From a virus, in IMG/VR virus record IMGVR_UViG_3300021403_000023, positions 1 to 44,355 of that record: a stretch of DNA of 44,355 nucleotides; one strand, 5' to 3'. This document shows, one piece after another, positions 19,697 to 27,740 of this stretch (within the stretch, counting starts at the first letter, position 1; each line of letters begins with the position of its first letter). Under the pieces are notes generated by a model. It was not told where the DNA came from. It did no database searches and saw only the letters and a list, made by a program, of their open reading frames with translations. A program made the position numbers and the translations under genes.

Positions 19697-20154
19697 CAGG
19701 CTATCCGAAATGCCGTCAGTGTTGAGTCGGCACTGAGGCCGGATATATTGAATTTGATTTTTCCGTTAGTCGAGGTTTCATCTCTAACGTCTATTCGTAG
19801 TCCTCCTGCAGGAGAAGCTATGAATCCGCTCACGGAAATTGACAATGTGTCGTTTGCCCCCGTCGTGAAGCTCGCAGCACTGTCAATTATGGTAGTGCCA
19901 TCCCATAGCTTGACGAACATTCCGGCCACGCCAGCACTATCGAGAACGCAGACCGTGCCAGATGCAAACCATGTTCCGGCCGTTCCCTGCGAAACTGATG
20001 GGCCGGTAAAATAGTTTCCCGTATTGCTAAGGTTGACATCGGCAGTAATTGAGTTCGCAATCGGGCTTGCTGATATTGTCGTTGGCGCTCCTGTCACGCT
20101 GGCATAATCAACCTGCGCAAACGTCGCGTCGTTGCGAAGAAATGTATTCGTCAT
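19696..20154 (-). CDS. beta-rich structural protein
   Basis: 152 aa, rich in Ser, Thr, Ala and Gly with no cysteines beyond one. The pattern VSQGTAGTWFASGTVCVLDS AGVAGMFVKLWDG then LRIDVRDETSTNGKIKFNIS GLSADSTLTAFRI resembles the jelly-roll carbohydrate-binding or head-fibre domains often seen in phage decoration proteins. It lies between the stabilisation-protein genes and the GNAT-like gene. Probably a small tail or head fibre; receptor unknown. Confidence 0.6.
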   Translation of the reverse strand: MTNTFLRNDATFAQVDYASVTGAPTTISASPIANSITADVNLSNTGNYFTGPSVSQGTAGTWFASGTVCVLDSAGVAGMFVKLWDGTTIIDSAASFTTGANDTLSISVSGFIASPAGGLRIDVRDETSTNGKIKFNISGLSADSTLTAFRIA

Positions 20155-20456
20155 CCCATCACCAGAAAGACGAATGTTCTATCCACGCGCGCGTTGCTGG
20201 CATGCGTAATGACGAATTGCCCATTCCCGGCGACTATCGATGTGGTCGCCATGTCGTTTGCCGCGTGCTGTGTGACAGGATTAGAACCTACCCACGAGGT
20301 CGCCGCACAGGTCGGCGCGATGACGGTCGTACTGGTCGTGCTGGCCGACAACGTGGCCGTCACAGTCGAATTGATGCGGCCAGCCTGCGCATTGCGGATA
20401 GCCTGATTGATGCGGTCCGGCCTTGTCTCGGCTATGGCCAGCGGCGGCGTGCTCAT
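20151..20456 (-). CDS. small phage structural protein
   Basis: 101 aa. After a helical start (AIAETRPDRINQAIRNAQAG) comes a Thr/Ser/Ala-rich beta region (STVTATLSASTTSTTVIAPT) and a closing segment RVDRTFVFLVMG. It overlaps both neighbours by 4 bases. The mix of a short helix and a beta domain suits a head-tail or decoration protein. No family recognised. Confidence 0.55.
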   Translation of the reverse strand: MSTPPLAIAETRPDRINQAIRNAQAGRINSTVTATLSASTTSTTVIAPTCAATSWVGSNPVTQHAANDMATTSIVAGNGQFVITHASNARVDRTFVFLVMG

Positions 20457-22168
20457 TGCTTGCCGTCCCGCACCATTTCAGGCCGCAGACCAGTGGCATA
20501 AGTCCAGCTCGAACCGGCCGGGATAGTCAGCAGTCCCCTTGCCAAGCGGGTTGATACGTTCATCTTGACATTGCCGAGGCTGTCGACGGTTGCCGGTGAG
20601 GTAGCCACCGGAGTATTTTGCAGCCGTTCCCTGATCAGGAGCGATACGCTCGCCGTGCTGGCATCCGTGATGGGACGCACATTCTGCACCCGCATTCGAT
20701 AGGAAGCGTCAAGTTCCTGCTCGCCCGTCTGCAGTGTCGCTTGCAGGTTAGAGCCGGCCAGGAAGCCGATAACATGGCTGCTGTTCGCCACGGCCATAGT
20801 GGCCAGCGGAGAAGTCGAGAAGCTATCGAGTGAGAGCGTCAGTGCATCGATTGCTCCGCCGATTGCCCCGCCACTGATGTAGTTATTTGTGAATGTCGAG
20901 CCCGTCAGGGTGATGTGCGTGGTGTCGTTGATGACGAATGGCCAGTTGCCATTTGCCTCTGTCGTCCCCGTAACACCATACACCTCGACGGAGTTCTCAT
21001 TGTTCAGGTTCGTCAAGCCAGAAGTCACGCCGCTGATGGTGAGCTTGATGGCGCCTCCACTTCCGCTCACGGCCCCGCTGATCGTGATGACGCCCGGTGC
21101 CTGCTTGTCCAAGCTCTCCAGCGTTATGCCTGGCGTCGCCAGCGACGAGATATATTCCCCGCTCAAGCTCGCCAGTGTCGCGCGCTGTAGCTGCCAATCG
21201 TAGAGGATGGCCGAATCAAAGAAGCCCTGCGCGCCAGCCTGCGACTTGAATACCCAGATGATGCGTGGCGATTTCGGGTCTGCAGCGCCTATGCAATATT
21301 GCAGATTTCCAGCGTCGACATTGTTGAAAAAGAATCGGTCAAATTTCTCTTTGCCGATGGGCGTAGGAACGCCACCAGGCGGGATCATCCTGAAACCCTG
21401 CGTCGATATGAAGAAGACCGACCCGCCCGCCTTGATAGCGCTCTGGGGCGCGAAGATGCCTTCCTGCTCCGATATCTTGTAGAAATCGAAAACCTCCGGG
21501 CTGCCCGGATTGAAGATCATGGACCGGCAAGCCGAGTCCTGAAAGACAATCCCATATTGATCGCCACCCGTCACGCCACGGACCAGTCCCCCATCCGCCA
21601 TGTCCTGGAAGTTAGATTGCGCCGTGACGTTATCCCAACTGGTCGACGCATTGACGTTGTTCAAGCCCGACCATTGCACTCGATAGGCTTGGCTCAGCAG
21701 TCCCGAGAGGACCAGGAAGCGGTTGATAACCGACACATAGGAGGCTTGAGGGGGTGACCCCGCAGCATTCGCAAATGCGGTCGGCGAAGTCAGGTCGAAA
21801 ACCTGCAAGACGGCGTTCTGTTGCGTTGCAAAGACCAGATTGTTGAATTGCACGAAGCTCCAATTGAAGCCACTCGACAGAGCCGAATAGGTGCTGGACC
21901 CCAGGCTCACATCGCTCCATGACAAATCCGTATTGTTGAGCTTGTAAAGCTTGGTCGAGGTTCCCGCGATGATGAGGATCGACCCATCAGCATTGCGACA
22001 ATTGATGAAGCCTCGGCAAGTCGCCGGCAATGCCTGCGTCAATGCGGAAATGCCGGGAAATGGTCCATATCCATCACCCTGCGGGAGAGCGTTCGTTATG
22101 ACTTGCGAGCTGGAGCCTTCATAATCGCTAACGTCCGGCTTCCATTCCGGGAATGGGATGATAGGCAT
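20453..22168 (-). CDS. P22 gp10-like packaged-DNA stabilisation (tail hub) protein
   Basis: 571 aa. It opens MPIIPFPEWKPDVSDYEGSS, the typical start of this family (proline-rich, then NALPQGDGYGPFPG). It continues with repeated beta-blades (FINCRNADGSILIIAGTSTK; FVQFNNLVFATQQNAVLQVF; YGIVFQDSACRSMIFNPGS), suggesting a propeller. In P22, gp10 caps the portal/adaptor and holds packaged DNA. An Ig-like insert (about residues 355-430, VEVYGVTGTTEANGNWPFVI) also occurs in the adjacent adaptor gene. Start overlaps the adaptor stop. Function assigned by order and architecture. Confidence 0.75.
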   Translation of the reverse strand: MPIIPFPEWKPDVSDYEGSSSQVITNALPQGDGYGPFPGISALTQALPATCRGFINCRNADGSILIIAGTSTKLYKLNNTDLSWSDVSLGSSTYSALSSGFNWSFVQFNNLVFATQQNAVLQVFDLTSPTAFANAAGSPPQASYVSVINRFLVLSGLLSQAYRVQWSGLNNVNASTSWDNVTAQSNFQDMADGGLVRGVTGGDQYGIVFQDSACRSMIFNPGSPEVFDFYKISEQEGIFAPQSAIKAGGSVFFISTQGFRMIPPGGVPTPIGKEKFDRFFFNNVDAGNLQYCIGAADPKSPRIIWVFKSQAGAQGFFDSAILYDWQLQRATLASLSGEYISSLATPGITLESLDKQAPGVITISGAVSGSGGAIKLTISGVTSGLTNLNNENSVEVYGVTGTTEANGNWPFVINDTTHITLTGSTFTNNYISGGAIGGAIDALTLSLDSFSTSPLATMAVANSSHVIGFLAGSNLQATLQTGEQELDASYRMRVQNVRPITDASTASVSLLIRERLQNTPVATSPATVDSLGNVKMNVSTRLARGLLTIPAGSSWTYATGLRPEMVRDGKQ

Positions 22169-23001
22169 CAGGGCGTCGGCCCTACGATGCGGACTGCAGT
22201 CGGGCCGCGCGCCTTCTTGTCGAGACGGTCGATTTCATCGAACAATTCATCCCGCCGCGTCTTCCAGAGCGGGATATCATCGGGATTGCGGGCATAGGCG
22301 GCAGCTTCCACAAGCGACCCGAACAGGTAAATATCGGGATATGCCGTCATCAGCCAGTTGGTCGTATTCGTGGCCGTGAGCGCAGGGATTTTCTGCCAGT
22401 ATAGCAGCGTCAGCGGCGTCGGGTCTTGCGGCATCACCCGGATAGTCGATGCCTCGATCGAGAAGAAGGTAGGCAGATCAACCGGGCTGCTGGGATATTG
22501 GATGGTCAGCAGCGACGGTTCTTCATACTGCAAATCGCGCGCCGGATTGCCTTCCCAGGTCAGAGTGCGCCATGCGAGGAAATCGCTCGGCAATGGCACG
22601 TTGCCGACATCGGTGACAGTCCCGCCGCTCACATAGGCATTCGTAAAGACCGACGTAATCAGGTCGATATGGCCAGAATCGATAACAGCGATAGGCCAGC
22701 TTCCATTCGCCTCCGTGGTCCCCGTAACGCCAGCAACCACCACTTGGTCGCCATTGGTCATGCCGGCTGAAGGAACTGCCAAGCGGATATAATTCGCTGA
22801 CCCATTGGAAGCCGCACCCGTGATGGTCGCGACTACACTCGGGATGAGGGTAGTAGCAATCTCCATCTGTCGAACACGCAAGCGGCGATTGGCCGTTGTC
22901 TCGAACAGCGTGATGAAGTCCGGGAAGATAGCAGCGATGTCCTGTCGCTGTAGCCAATTCCCCATCGAGACTAAGAGTGACGGCTGGTCAATAAGGCTCA
23001 T
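22168..23001 (-). CDS. P22 gp4-like head-to-tail adaptor with inserted FCCH-type domain
   Basis: 277 aa. The N-terminal helices (VSMGNWLQRQDIAAIFPDFI TLFETTANRRLRVRQME) and C-terminal part (WLMTAYPDIYLFGSLVEAAA YARNPDDIPLWKTRRDELF) are characteristic of phage adaptor proteins that bind below the portal ring. Between about residues 50 and 130 lies an inserted beta domain with VVVAGVTGTTEANGSWPIAV, the motif that databases label as an E1 FCCH domain. The same motif occurs in the next gene. The family identification comes from the two ends; the insert is an addition, probably exposed on the virion. Confidence 0.8.
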   Translation of the reverse strand: MSLIDQPSLLVSMGNWLQRQDIAAIFPDFITLFETTANRRLRVRQMEIATTLIPSVVATITGAASNGSANYIRLAVPSAGMTNGDQVVVAGVTGTTEANGSWPIAVIDSGHIDLITSVFTNAYVSGGTVTDVGNVPLPSDFLAWRTLTWEGNPARDLQYEEPSLLTIQYPSSPVDLPTFFSIEASTIRVMPQDPTPLTLLYWQKIPALTATNTTNWLMTAYPDIYLFGSLVEAAAYARNPDDIPLWKTRRDELFDEIDRLDKKARGPTAVRIVGPTP

Positions 23002-23298
23002 TTATCGGTCAACCCGCAGAAACAGCCAATCATGATCCGCCAGCTTTTTCTTAATGAGCGCATTAAACTGCTCGTCAAAGAGCTTCATGCTCACGTTGCC
23101 TTTAGCCCATTCGTCCTGCAGCCATTGGTTCAGGACGTTATTGGGTATGCTGGCGATGTGACGGCCCCATTTCCCATTTTGCGGCTCGCTGGCGAGCTTC
23201 TTGTTATGCTCGATAATGTCCTCGGCATCCTGATAGGAGCGCACCAGAAGGTCGCGCCCCTCCATCTTCAAGGTGGTGAGGACATCCGTGCCGCTCAT
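23002..23298 (-). CDS. small conserved head protein
   Basis: 98 aa, immediately before the adaptor. MEGRDLLVRSYQDAEDIIEH, then NGKWGRHIASIPNNVLNQWL, then FNALIKKKLADHDWLFLR is a helical charged sequence. It recalls a phage protein found next to adaptors and capsids in alphaproteobacterial podoviruses. No signal or membrane segment. Assembly role inferred only from position. Confidence 0.65.
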   Translation of the reverse strand: MSGTDVLTTLKMEGRDLLVRSYQDAEDIIEHNKKLASEPQNGKWGRHIASIPNNVLNQWLQDEWAKGNVSMKLFDEQFNALIKKKLADHDWLFLRVDR

Positions 23299-23300
23299 GG

Positions 23301-23477
23301 TCAGTCCGTATAGTCGTCGGTTTCGAGGATGGCCGCCTTGTCGCGCTTTGGAAGCTGACGCCGCGAATCCGCACGATGCGAGTTCGCCGTGGGGCCGCCA
23401 TAGACATGATTGCCATCGCGATAGATCGTGCCTTCCTTCTTGGAGCCGGATTTGCCGTAGTCCATATCCTTGGCCAT
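23301..23477 (-). CDS. 58-aa small phage protein
   Basis: The ATG at 23477 begins MAKDMDYGKSGSKKEGTIYR; the stop is two bases before the next ATG. The product is polar and basic (NHVYGGPTANSHRADSRRQL PKRDK) with an acidic end (LETDDYTD). It fills an otherwise unexplained 185-bp gap between two structural genes in the same direction. It looks disordered. Function unknown; the clean reading frame and tight spacing support it. Confidence 0.65.
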   Translation of the reverse strand: MAKDMDYGKSGSKKEGTIYRDGNHVYGGPTANSHRADSRRQLPKRDKAAILETDDYTD

Positions 23478-23483
23478 GGCGGA

Positions 23484-23873
23484 TTACCCCTGCTCGCGGA
23501 TGACGGCGAAGAAGTTGCCCCCGATGGACGAACCAGTCCCGCCCGAGGGCGTAAAGGTGATGGTATCGCCCTCGTTGACGTAGTTATTCGTAGAATTGAT
23601 ATTGAAGCCGGTATCGATGGCCGTAATGGCAGTGCCAGCTGCGAGCGAAAGCGCACCGCTGCCGATATCGCTACCGGCCGAGCCCCCAGCCGGCGTGATG
23701 ATGCAGGAGGCGACAGTGGTCCCGGTCAAGGCGCCATTCGATGCCATGCCGGTGCGGACGATATGCCCCTTGACCGGAGCAACGCATACCGCAGGGACGG
23801 GCGTGCTGCCAATGCTGAGCGTGGCGGCAGAGACCACCCATTCATTATTGGGACGTACATTCGGGTAAGCCAT
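23484..23873 (-). CDS. beta-rich head or decoration protein
   Basis: 129 aa; the start at 23873 has an AAAGGAAA site. Ala/Gly/Thr/Ser-rich beta sequence: SIGSTPVPAVCVAPVKGHIV RTGMASNG, then TAITAIDTGFNINSTNNYVN EGDTITFTPSGGTG. This type of 130-aa all-beta protein, often with the INSTNNYVNEGDTI block, is common near capsid and adaptor genes in phages and probably decorates the head. No membrane segment. Confidence 0.65.
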   Translation of the reverse strand: MAYPNVRPNNEWVVSAATLSIGSTPVPAVCVAPVKGHIVRTGMASNGALTGTTVASCIITPAGGSAGSDIGSGALSLAAGTAITAIDTGFNINSTNNYVNEGDTITFTPSGGTGSSIGGNFFAVIREQG

Positions 23874-23885
23874 GTTCGTTTCCTT

Positions 23886-24275
23886 TCAGGCTGTAATCCA
23901 TTGTTTGACCGTTGCGCGGCTATCGCCTGACAAGGCCTTGTAGCCCCGGCCCCATTTCGTGGTTATCTCCAACCCATGAGCTGACAACTTGCGCCGCAGA
24001 TGGCAGACAACCACTTTGACTGACGTGCCGATGTAATCGCCCTTGCATCGGGCGGCGATATTATCCTCGGAAAGCGTGGCGCCTTCCTGAGCATTGTAGA
24101 GCGCCAACAAGACATCGGCTTCCATTGGCGACAGGTTGACGGGCGCATTGAGGTCAATGCCGGGGCGCAATTGGCCTTCCAGCCACTTCACACGCTCACG
24201 AAGCTCATCGTTAAGTCTCCTGAGCTTCGTTATTTCGTCCTTATAGGTGGGATGCACAACGTAGGTGTAGCTCAT
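23886..24275 (-). CDS. OmpR-type winged-helix protein without receiver domain
   Basis: 129 aa; the ATG at 24275 overlaps the stop of the upstream glycosyltransferase gene. The longer frame to 24452 is not used. An N-terminal coiled coil (DEITKLRRLNDELRERVKWL EGQL) leads to a trans_reg_C winged helix: NLSPMEADVLLALYNAQEGA TLSEDNIA, then TSVKVVVCHLRRKLSAHGLE and the wing ITTKWGRGYKAL. It should bind DNA as a dimer. There is no phosphoacceptor domain. Standing inside the structural operon, coupled to the GT-FkbM gene, it may tune that cistron or a host gene. DNA binding confident, target unknown. Confidence 0.8.
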   Translation of the reverse strand: MSYTYVVHPTYKDEITKLRRLNDELRERVKWLEGQLRPGIDLNAPVNLSPMEADVLLALYNAQEGATLSEDNIAARCKGDYIGTSVKVVVCHLRRKLSAHGLEITTKWGRGYKALSGDSRATVKQWITA

Positions 24276-26461
24276 GCCTGCTGCTCCATCCGGCCGTTGG
24301 CCTTCAGGGATGGAATACCTGATACAGACATGCCCTCGTTGAGAGCATCGACAAGCTTCCGTTCGAGCTTCGTCGTCGGCTTGAACTCGGGATTGACAAC
24401 CGTCTTGTAGCCGTGGACCGGGCGCATATCGGTGCGCGCATCTTCCGGCCAAAGCTCATTGACCGCTGCCTCCGTCGAGAACAACAAATTGATAATGAAG
24501 TTGTTCGGTGCTTTTATTTTCTCGTGTTCCTGCAGCATGTGCGGCTTGGAGCCATCCGCGAAAAGCTGGAACACGTGATATCCATACTGCGCCATCCAGA
24601 CGCGGAATGTCTTTTCCGTGCATCCTAGCTGCTTCAAGCCGAACTCGTGGAACTCGGTAATGATGAAGTCCGGCCGATGCTTGGCGAGCAGCTTTTTCGC
24701 CCCTTCCAAAATACGCTGCTCTGCGCCTTCGGTATCTATCTTGATAAGGCGCGGTTGCAGCTTTCTTTCCTTCACGACCTCCCAATCAAGGGTAGTCGCC
24801 AGCAATGTCCGCTTTTGAGGATCGGCCCGCGTTTTCTCATTGGTGGGATATTTGCCCGGATCCCAGGTCGCATTCCCACCAGAGCCATCGGCGCAGAGAT
24901 AGAAATCAATCGAGCCGGTCTTGGACCATAGAGGTTCGTCTATAATCTCGATTGTCGATATGCCCTCGCAGGACTTGCGCAGTTCCGGCAACGCATTCTC
25001 ACCAGGCTCGAAGGCCAACACCTTTCCGGTATCGCCCACGAGTTCGGCCGCTAGGAGCGTATGCATGCCGATATTGGCGCCCACATCAACGAACGTATCG
25101 CCGGGCCGTAAAATCTTGCGAATAGCGTGCGCTACGTCCGGTTCCTTGTGGTCGGCCAAGGTTGGGTTGGCAACCGTGGGAGACTTCAGCAGCCGCGCAA
25201 CCGCAATCTGGTCGTGCATGTGGTTTACGGCAGCCATTACCCGCTTCATAACGCTCGACCAGTCGCCTACCTTGGTCTGACGGAACAGGCGCGTCTTGGG
25301 GTACCATGGCGTGTCGTCTCGCCCATGCAGCCAGCGCCAATCCGCAAACAGCGGAAGCATGATGAACGTCGGGATGCCCAGCGCGCTGGACAGGTGCGGG
25401 ATGGCCGTACAGGATGAAATCACGAGGTCGAGGTTTTTGATAAGGGCGGCCGTATGCGTCCATTCCCCCTCGATGTCGGGGGACATATCCTTGACGATAC
25501 GCTGTGCCCTGGCCTTCGCTATGTCAGCTGAGGCCGGCCCGACCTGGATGCTGTAGACCGTATTGCGAGGGTCGGAGGCGAGCGGCAGGAACTCACGGAA
25601 CGGAATGGACCGGAGCTTATCGCCAGGGAACTGCTTGTTGCCCTGCCACGCAATGCCGATACGCAGGCCTTCGCCCGGCAACCGGCCTTCGCTATTGGCG
25701 ACCGATAGCAAGCCTGGATCGGGCGGGATTGTCTGTGGCGTCACACCGAAGACCAGAGGCAGGCTTGCAAGGCAAATCTGATGGTCATATTTGGTGTCCG
25801 CACCATAGACCGTGGCGACCTCGCAAATCTGGCTGAAACCCTGGAACAGCAAGAGGAGCTGAGGCGTTACAAAGAATGTCACCTTGTCGGCGCGCTCGAC
25901 TGCCATTTTGACGAAACGCGAGAACATGATGACATCGCCATGTCCCTGGTCGGGCCAGATGGCTAGATGCCCGGTCTTTTCGCCCTTCCACGTCGGCGCA
26001 TTAGGCGGCTCGCCGGTCTTCGGAAGGATTTGCGCGCGATGCTCATAGAACGGAAGTCCGTTGGCAAAGTCGCCTGCCCGAAGATAAGCCGCGGCAAGAT
26101 CAAAGCGACGTTGTCCATCCGTGGGTTGGAGATCATATGCCTTCTTGAAGCATGAGATGGCCTCGTCCATCTTGCCTTGGTTGGTCTTGACGACACCAAG
26201 CAACTGCCATGCGCCAGGAGACCTCTCATTTTCCTTCACAACGGCTGCGCAGATCGACTCGATTTCGTCGTACTCGCCGGCCTCGACCAAGATTGTCGCC
26301 AGATTGAGCGCGCAACCATGGTCCTTCGGATTGAGAGCAACTGCCCGGCGCAACATGGCAATGCCGGCATGGAGCGCATCGCCACTTAAGCTCGCCGCAT
26401 CAATACCAACATTGTTGAGAGTAGCCGCCCTGGCTATGTCGAGGTCACTAATCTGCTTCAT
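24272..26461 (-). CDS. TPR - glycosyltransferase - FkbM methyltransferase fusion
   Basis: 729 aa from the ATG at 26461, which has an AGGGA site; the frame to 26503 would start inside the terminator. Residues about 25-150 are tetratricopeptide repeats (AIAMLRRAVALNPKDHGCAL style). Residues about 170-420 match the bacterial TPR-linked GT41/GT9-like transferase: PDQGHGDVIMFSRF, then GIAWQGNKQFPGDKLRSIPF, NLDLVISSCTAIPHLSSALG, DWRWLHGRDDTPWYPKTRLF. Residues about 450-620 are an FkbM methyltransferase (FVDVGANIGMHTLLAAEL; LIKIDTEGAEQRILEGAKKL). It probably adds and methylates a sugar on protein or surface glycan. It lies behind the capsid terminator and is coupled to the winged-helix gene. Domain calls confident, acceptor unknown. 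Confidence 0.88.
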   Translation of the reverse strand: MKQISDLDIARAATLNNVGIDAASLSGDALHAGIAMLRRAVALNPKDHGCALNLATILVEAGEYDEIESICAAVVKENERSPGAWQLLGVVKTNQGKMDEAISCFKKAYDLQPTDGQRRFDLAAAYLRAGDFANGLPFYEHRAQILPKTGEPPNAPTWKGEKTGHLAIWPDQGHGDVIMFSRFVKMAVERADKVTFFVTPQLLLLFQGFSQICEVATVYGADTKYDHQICLASLPLVFGVTPQTIPPDPGLLSVANSEGRLPGEGLRIGIAWQGNKQFPGDKLRSIPFREFLPLASDPRNTVYSIQVGPASADIAKARAQRIVKDMSPDIEGEWTHTAALIKNLDLVISSCTAIPHLSSALGIPTFIMLPLFADWRWLHGRDDTPWYPKTRLFRQTKVGDWSSVMKRVMAAVNHMHDQIAVARLLKSPTVANPTLADHKEPDVAHAIRKILRPGDTFVDVGANIGMHTLLAAELVGDTGKVLAFEPGENALPELRKSCEGISTIEIIDEPLWSKTGSIDFYLCADGSGGNATWDPGKYPTNEKTRADPQKRTLLATTLDWEVVKERKLQPRLIKIDTEGAEQRILEGAKKLLAKHRPDFIITEFHEFGLKQLGCTEKTFRVWMAQYGYHVFQLFADGSKPHMLQEHEKIKAPNNFIINLLFSTEAAVNELWPEDARTDMRPVHGYKTVVNPEFKPTTKLERKLVDALNEGMSVSGIPSLKANGRMEQQA

Positions 26462-26487
26462 ACGAATCCCTATCGTTGAAGTTTGAA

Positions 26488-26493
26488 TGTCAA
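26488..26493 (-). promoter_or_regulatory. possible -35 (TTGACA) for the GT-FkbM gene
   Basis: On the minus strand, TTGACA lies between the terminator and the ATG at 26461. No good -10 follows at 16-18 bases. If it is a promoter, the glycosyltransferase gene is expressed separately from the capsid operon. Confidence 0.3.
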
Positions 26494-26504
26494 ATGCTGG
26501 CATG

Positions 26505-26532
26505 AAAAAACCGGGCTGCTTTCACAGCCCGG
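26505..26532 (-). terminator. Rho-independent terminator after the capsid genes
   Basis: On the minus strand, an 8-bp perfect G/C-rich stem (CCGGGCTG/CAGCCCGG, 26532-26525 and 26518-26511) with a 6-base loop is followed by six T residues (26510-26505). It lies 38 bases after the stop at 26571. It should end most capsid transcripts and reduce expression of the GT-FkbM gene and genes beyond. Confidence 0.92.
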
Positions 26533-26570
26533 AGTTGGGTCATCGCGATTGCGACAGACCGGGAGGAGAC

Positions 26571-27728
26571 TTAGAAGTCCGCATTCAGGATGATGACGCC
26601 AGAATTTGTCGTCCGACCCTGCAAGAAGGCAGGACCGGCGCTATTGCCCGACGACAAGGTGGCCGCTGCGGTAACAGCCAAGGTCAGAGCGCCCGTGGTC
26701 GCACCGAGCAAGAGCGCTCCGGTGACCCCATGGGCAGTCTGCGCCTGGTCGTAGATGGCAAAGCCGCCCGCGGTGAAGGTCAACGTGGGCGCTTTGCGCA
26801 TCGGGCTCGGCAACGGCACATGCACGATGGCAAGCGACGCTGCCGAGTAGCTCGCCGGGCCAATTGCGATACCCGCAGTCGGCTCGTTGATGACCTGCAG
26901 ATAGCGGGTGGCGATATTGACCGTTTCCGCAATCTCCAAGTGCTCGTAGGGCGTCACGCCGCCGATCTCGAGCTGCGGACCGACAAACTGCAGGCTTTCA
27001 TGAGTGCCCGCAGTCGTGCCGGCCGAAGCCGTATAGGCGAACGCAACGCCGAGCTCGGTCGCACTGGCCGGAACCGCGCCACTGCAAGCAGTGATGCGGG
27101 TCAAGGTCGTGGTCGGCGTGATGACGGCGGAAGCGACCGTGGTCATGCCCGACCAGGCACCCGAGAACATCTTGCCCGAGCTTTCATTGGTGCCCGTTCC
27201 GGCTAGGATATATGCCGTAAGGGTGCCACCGGACGCGCCCGCCACCCAGTTGGCGTCATTCATGATCCAGGTCGACAGATACACCGTCTGACCCTGCGCA
27301 CGAATGGAATCGGGGGTTTCGATGACCTGCCCGATGCTCAAGCCAACCGTATGGGTGTCACCGACAGAACGGCCCCATTGATAGGATGCCGTAAAGCCAG
27401 CCGCCGCCGTATTCGACGCCTGGCCCGCAGTCCATACCAACGAGGTGCCAGAGTTCGCATTCCAACGATCGGCGGTCAGGACCGGAGTCGGGCCGTTGCC
27501 GTTGAATGACGTGCCGAGCTGCCACGGATTGATAGTGAAGTCCGTGCAGTCCAGCAGGTTGCGCGGCAATGCCGGATTGCCGAGGCCGTTGTTCTGCAGA
27601 TATGTGACAAGCTGCGCCATCGTGGCCTTTTTGACGCGGTTGCTAACACCCGCATCAAACATGTCCACTTCGGAAGTCGACGTAACAGCAGCTATTGCGC
27701 CTTCTGCATCAATTTCATATTCGCTCAT
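26571..27728 (-). CDS. capsid-associated fibre or decoration protein
   Basis: 385 aa; the start at 27728 has a GGAGA site. The N-terminus (EIDAEGAIAAVTSTSEVDMF) and the block KKATMAQLVTYLQNNGLGNP are typical of phage fibres that dock on the capsid. The rest is a Ser/Thr/Ala/Gly-rich jelly-roll with YQWGRSVGDTHTVGLSIGQV and the tail-fibre motif VGPQLEIGGVTPYEHLEIAE. The last 100 residues are a second beta domain. Located directly behind the major capsid gene and before the terminator, it is likely a high-copy head fibre and a candidate acceptor for the adjoining glycosyltransferase. Confidence 0.7.
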   Translation of the reverse strand: MSEYEIDAEGAIAAVTSTSEVDMFDAGVSNRVKKATMAQLVTYLQNNGLGNPALPRNLLDCTDFTINPWQLGTSFNGNGPTPVLTADRWNANSGTSLVWTAGQASNTAAAGFTASYQWGRSVGDTHTVGLSIGQVIETPDSIRAQGQTVYLSTWIMNDANWVAGASGGTLTAYILAGTGTNESSGKMFSGAWSGMTTVASAVITPTTTLTRITACSGAVPASATELGVAFAYTASAGTTAGTHESLQFVGPQLEIGGVTPYEHLEIAETVNIATRYLQVINEPTAGIAIGPASYSAASLAIVHVPLPSPMRKAPTLTFTAGGFAIYDQAQTAHGVTGALLLGATTGALTLAVTAAATLSSGNSAGPAFLQGRTTNSGVIILNADF

Positions 27729-27740
27729 GTGGGTGTCTCC

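Noticed and set aside
20453-23001. Ubiquitin-pathway (E1 FCCH) function for the neck proteins
   Set aside because: The motif is a small beta domain named after a chance family label; both proteins are structural by position and their other domains.
23376-23930. Plus-strand 184-codon ORF opposite the head protein and 58-aa gene
   Set aside because: Antisense shadow in GC-rich DNA; no start signal and opposed to the operon.
26487-27206. Plus-strand 239-codon ORF opposite the capsid-fibre gene
   Set aside because: Starts within the terminator hairpin and is Arg/Gly-rich shadow sequence.
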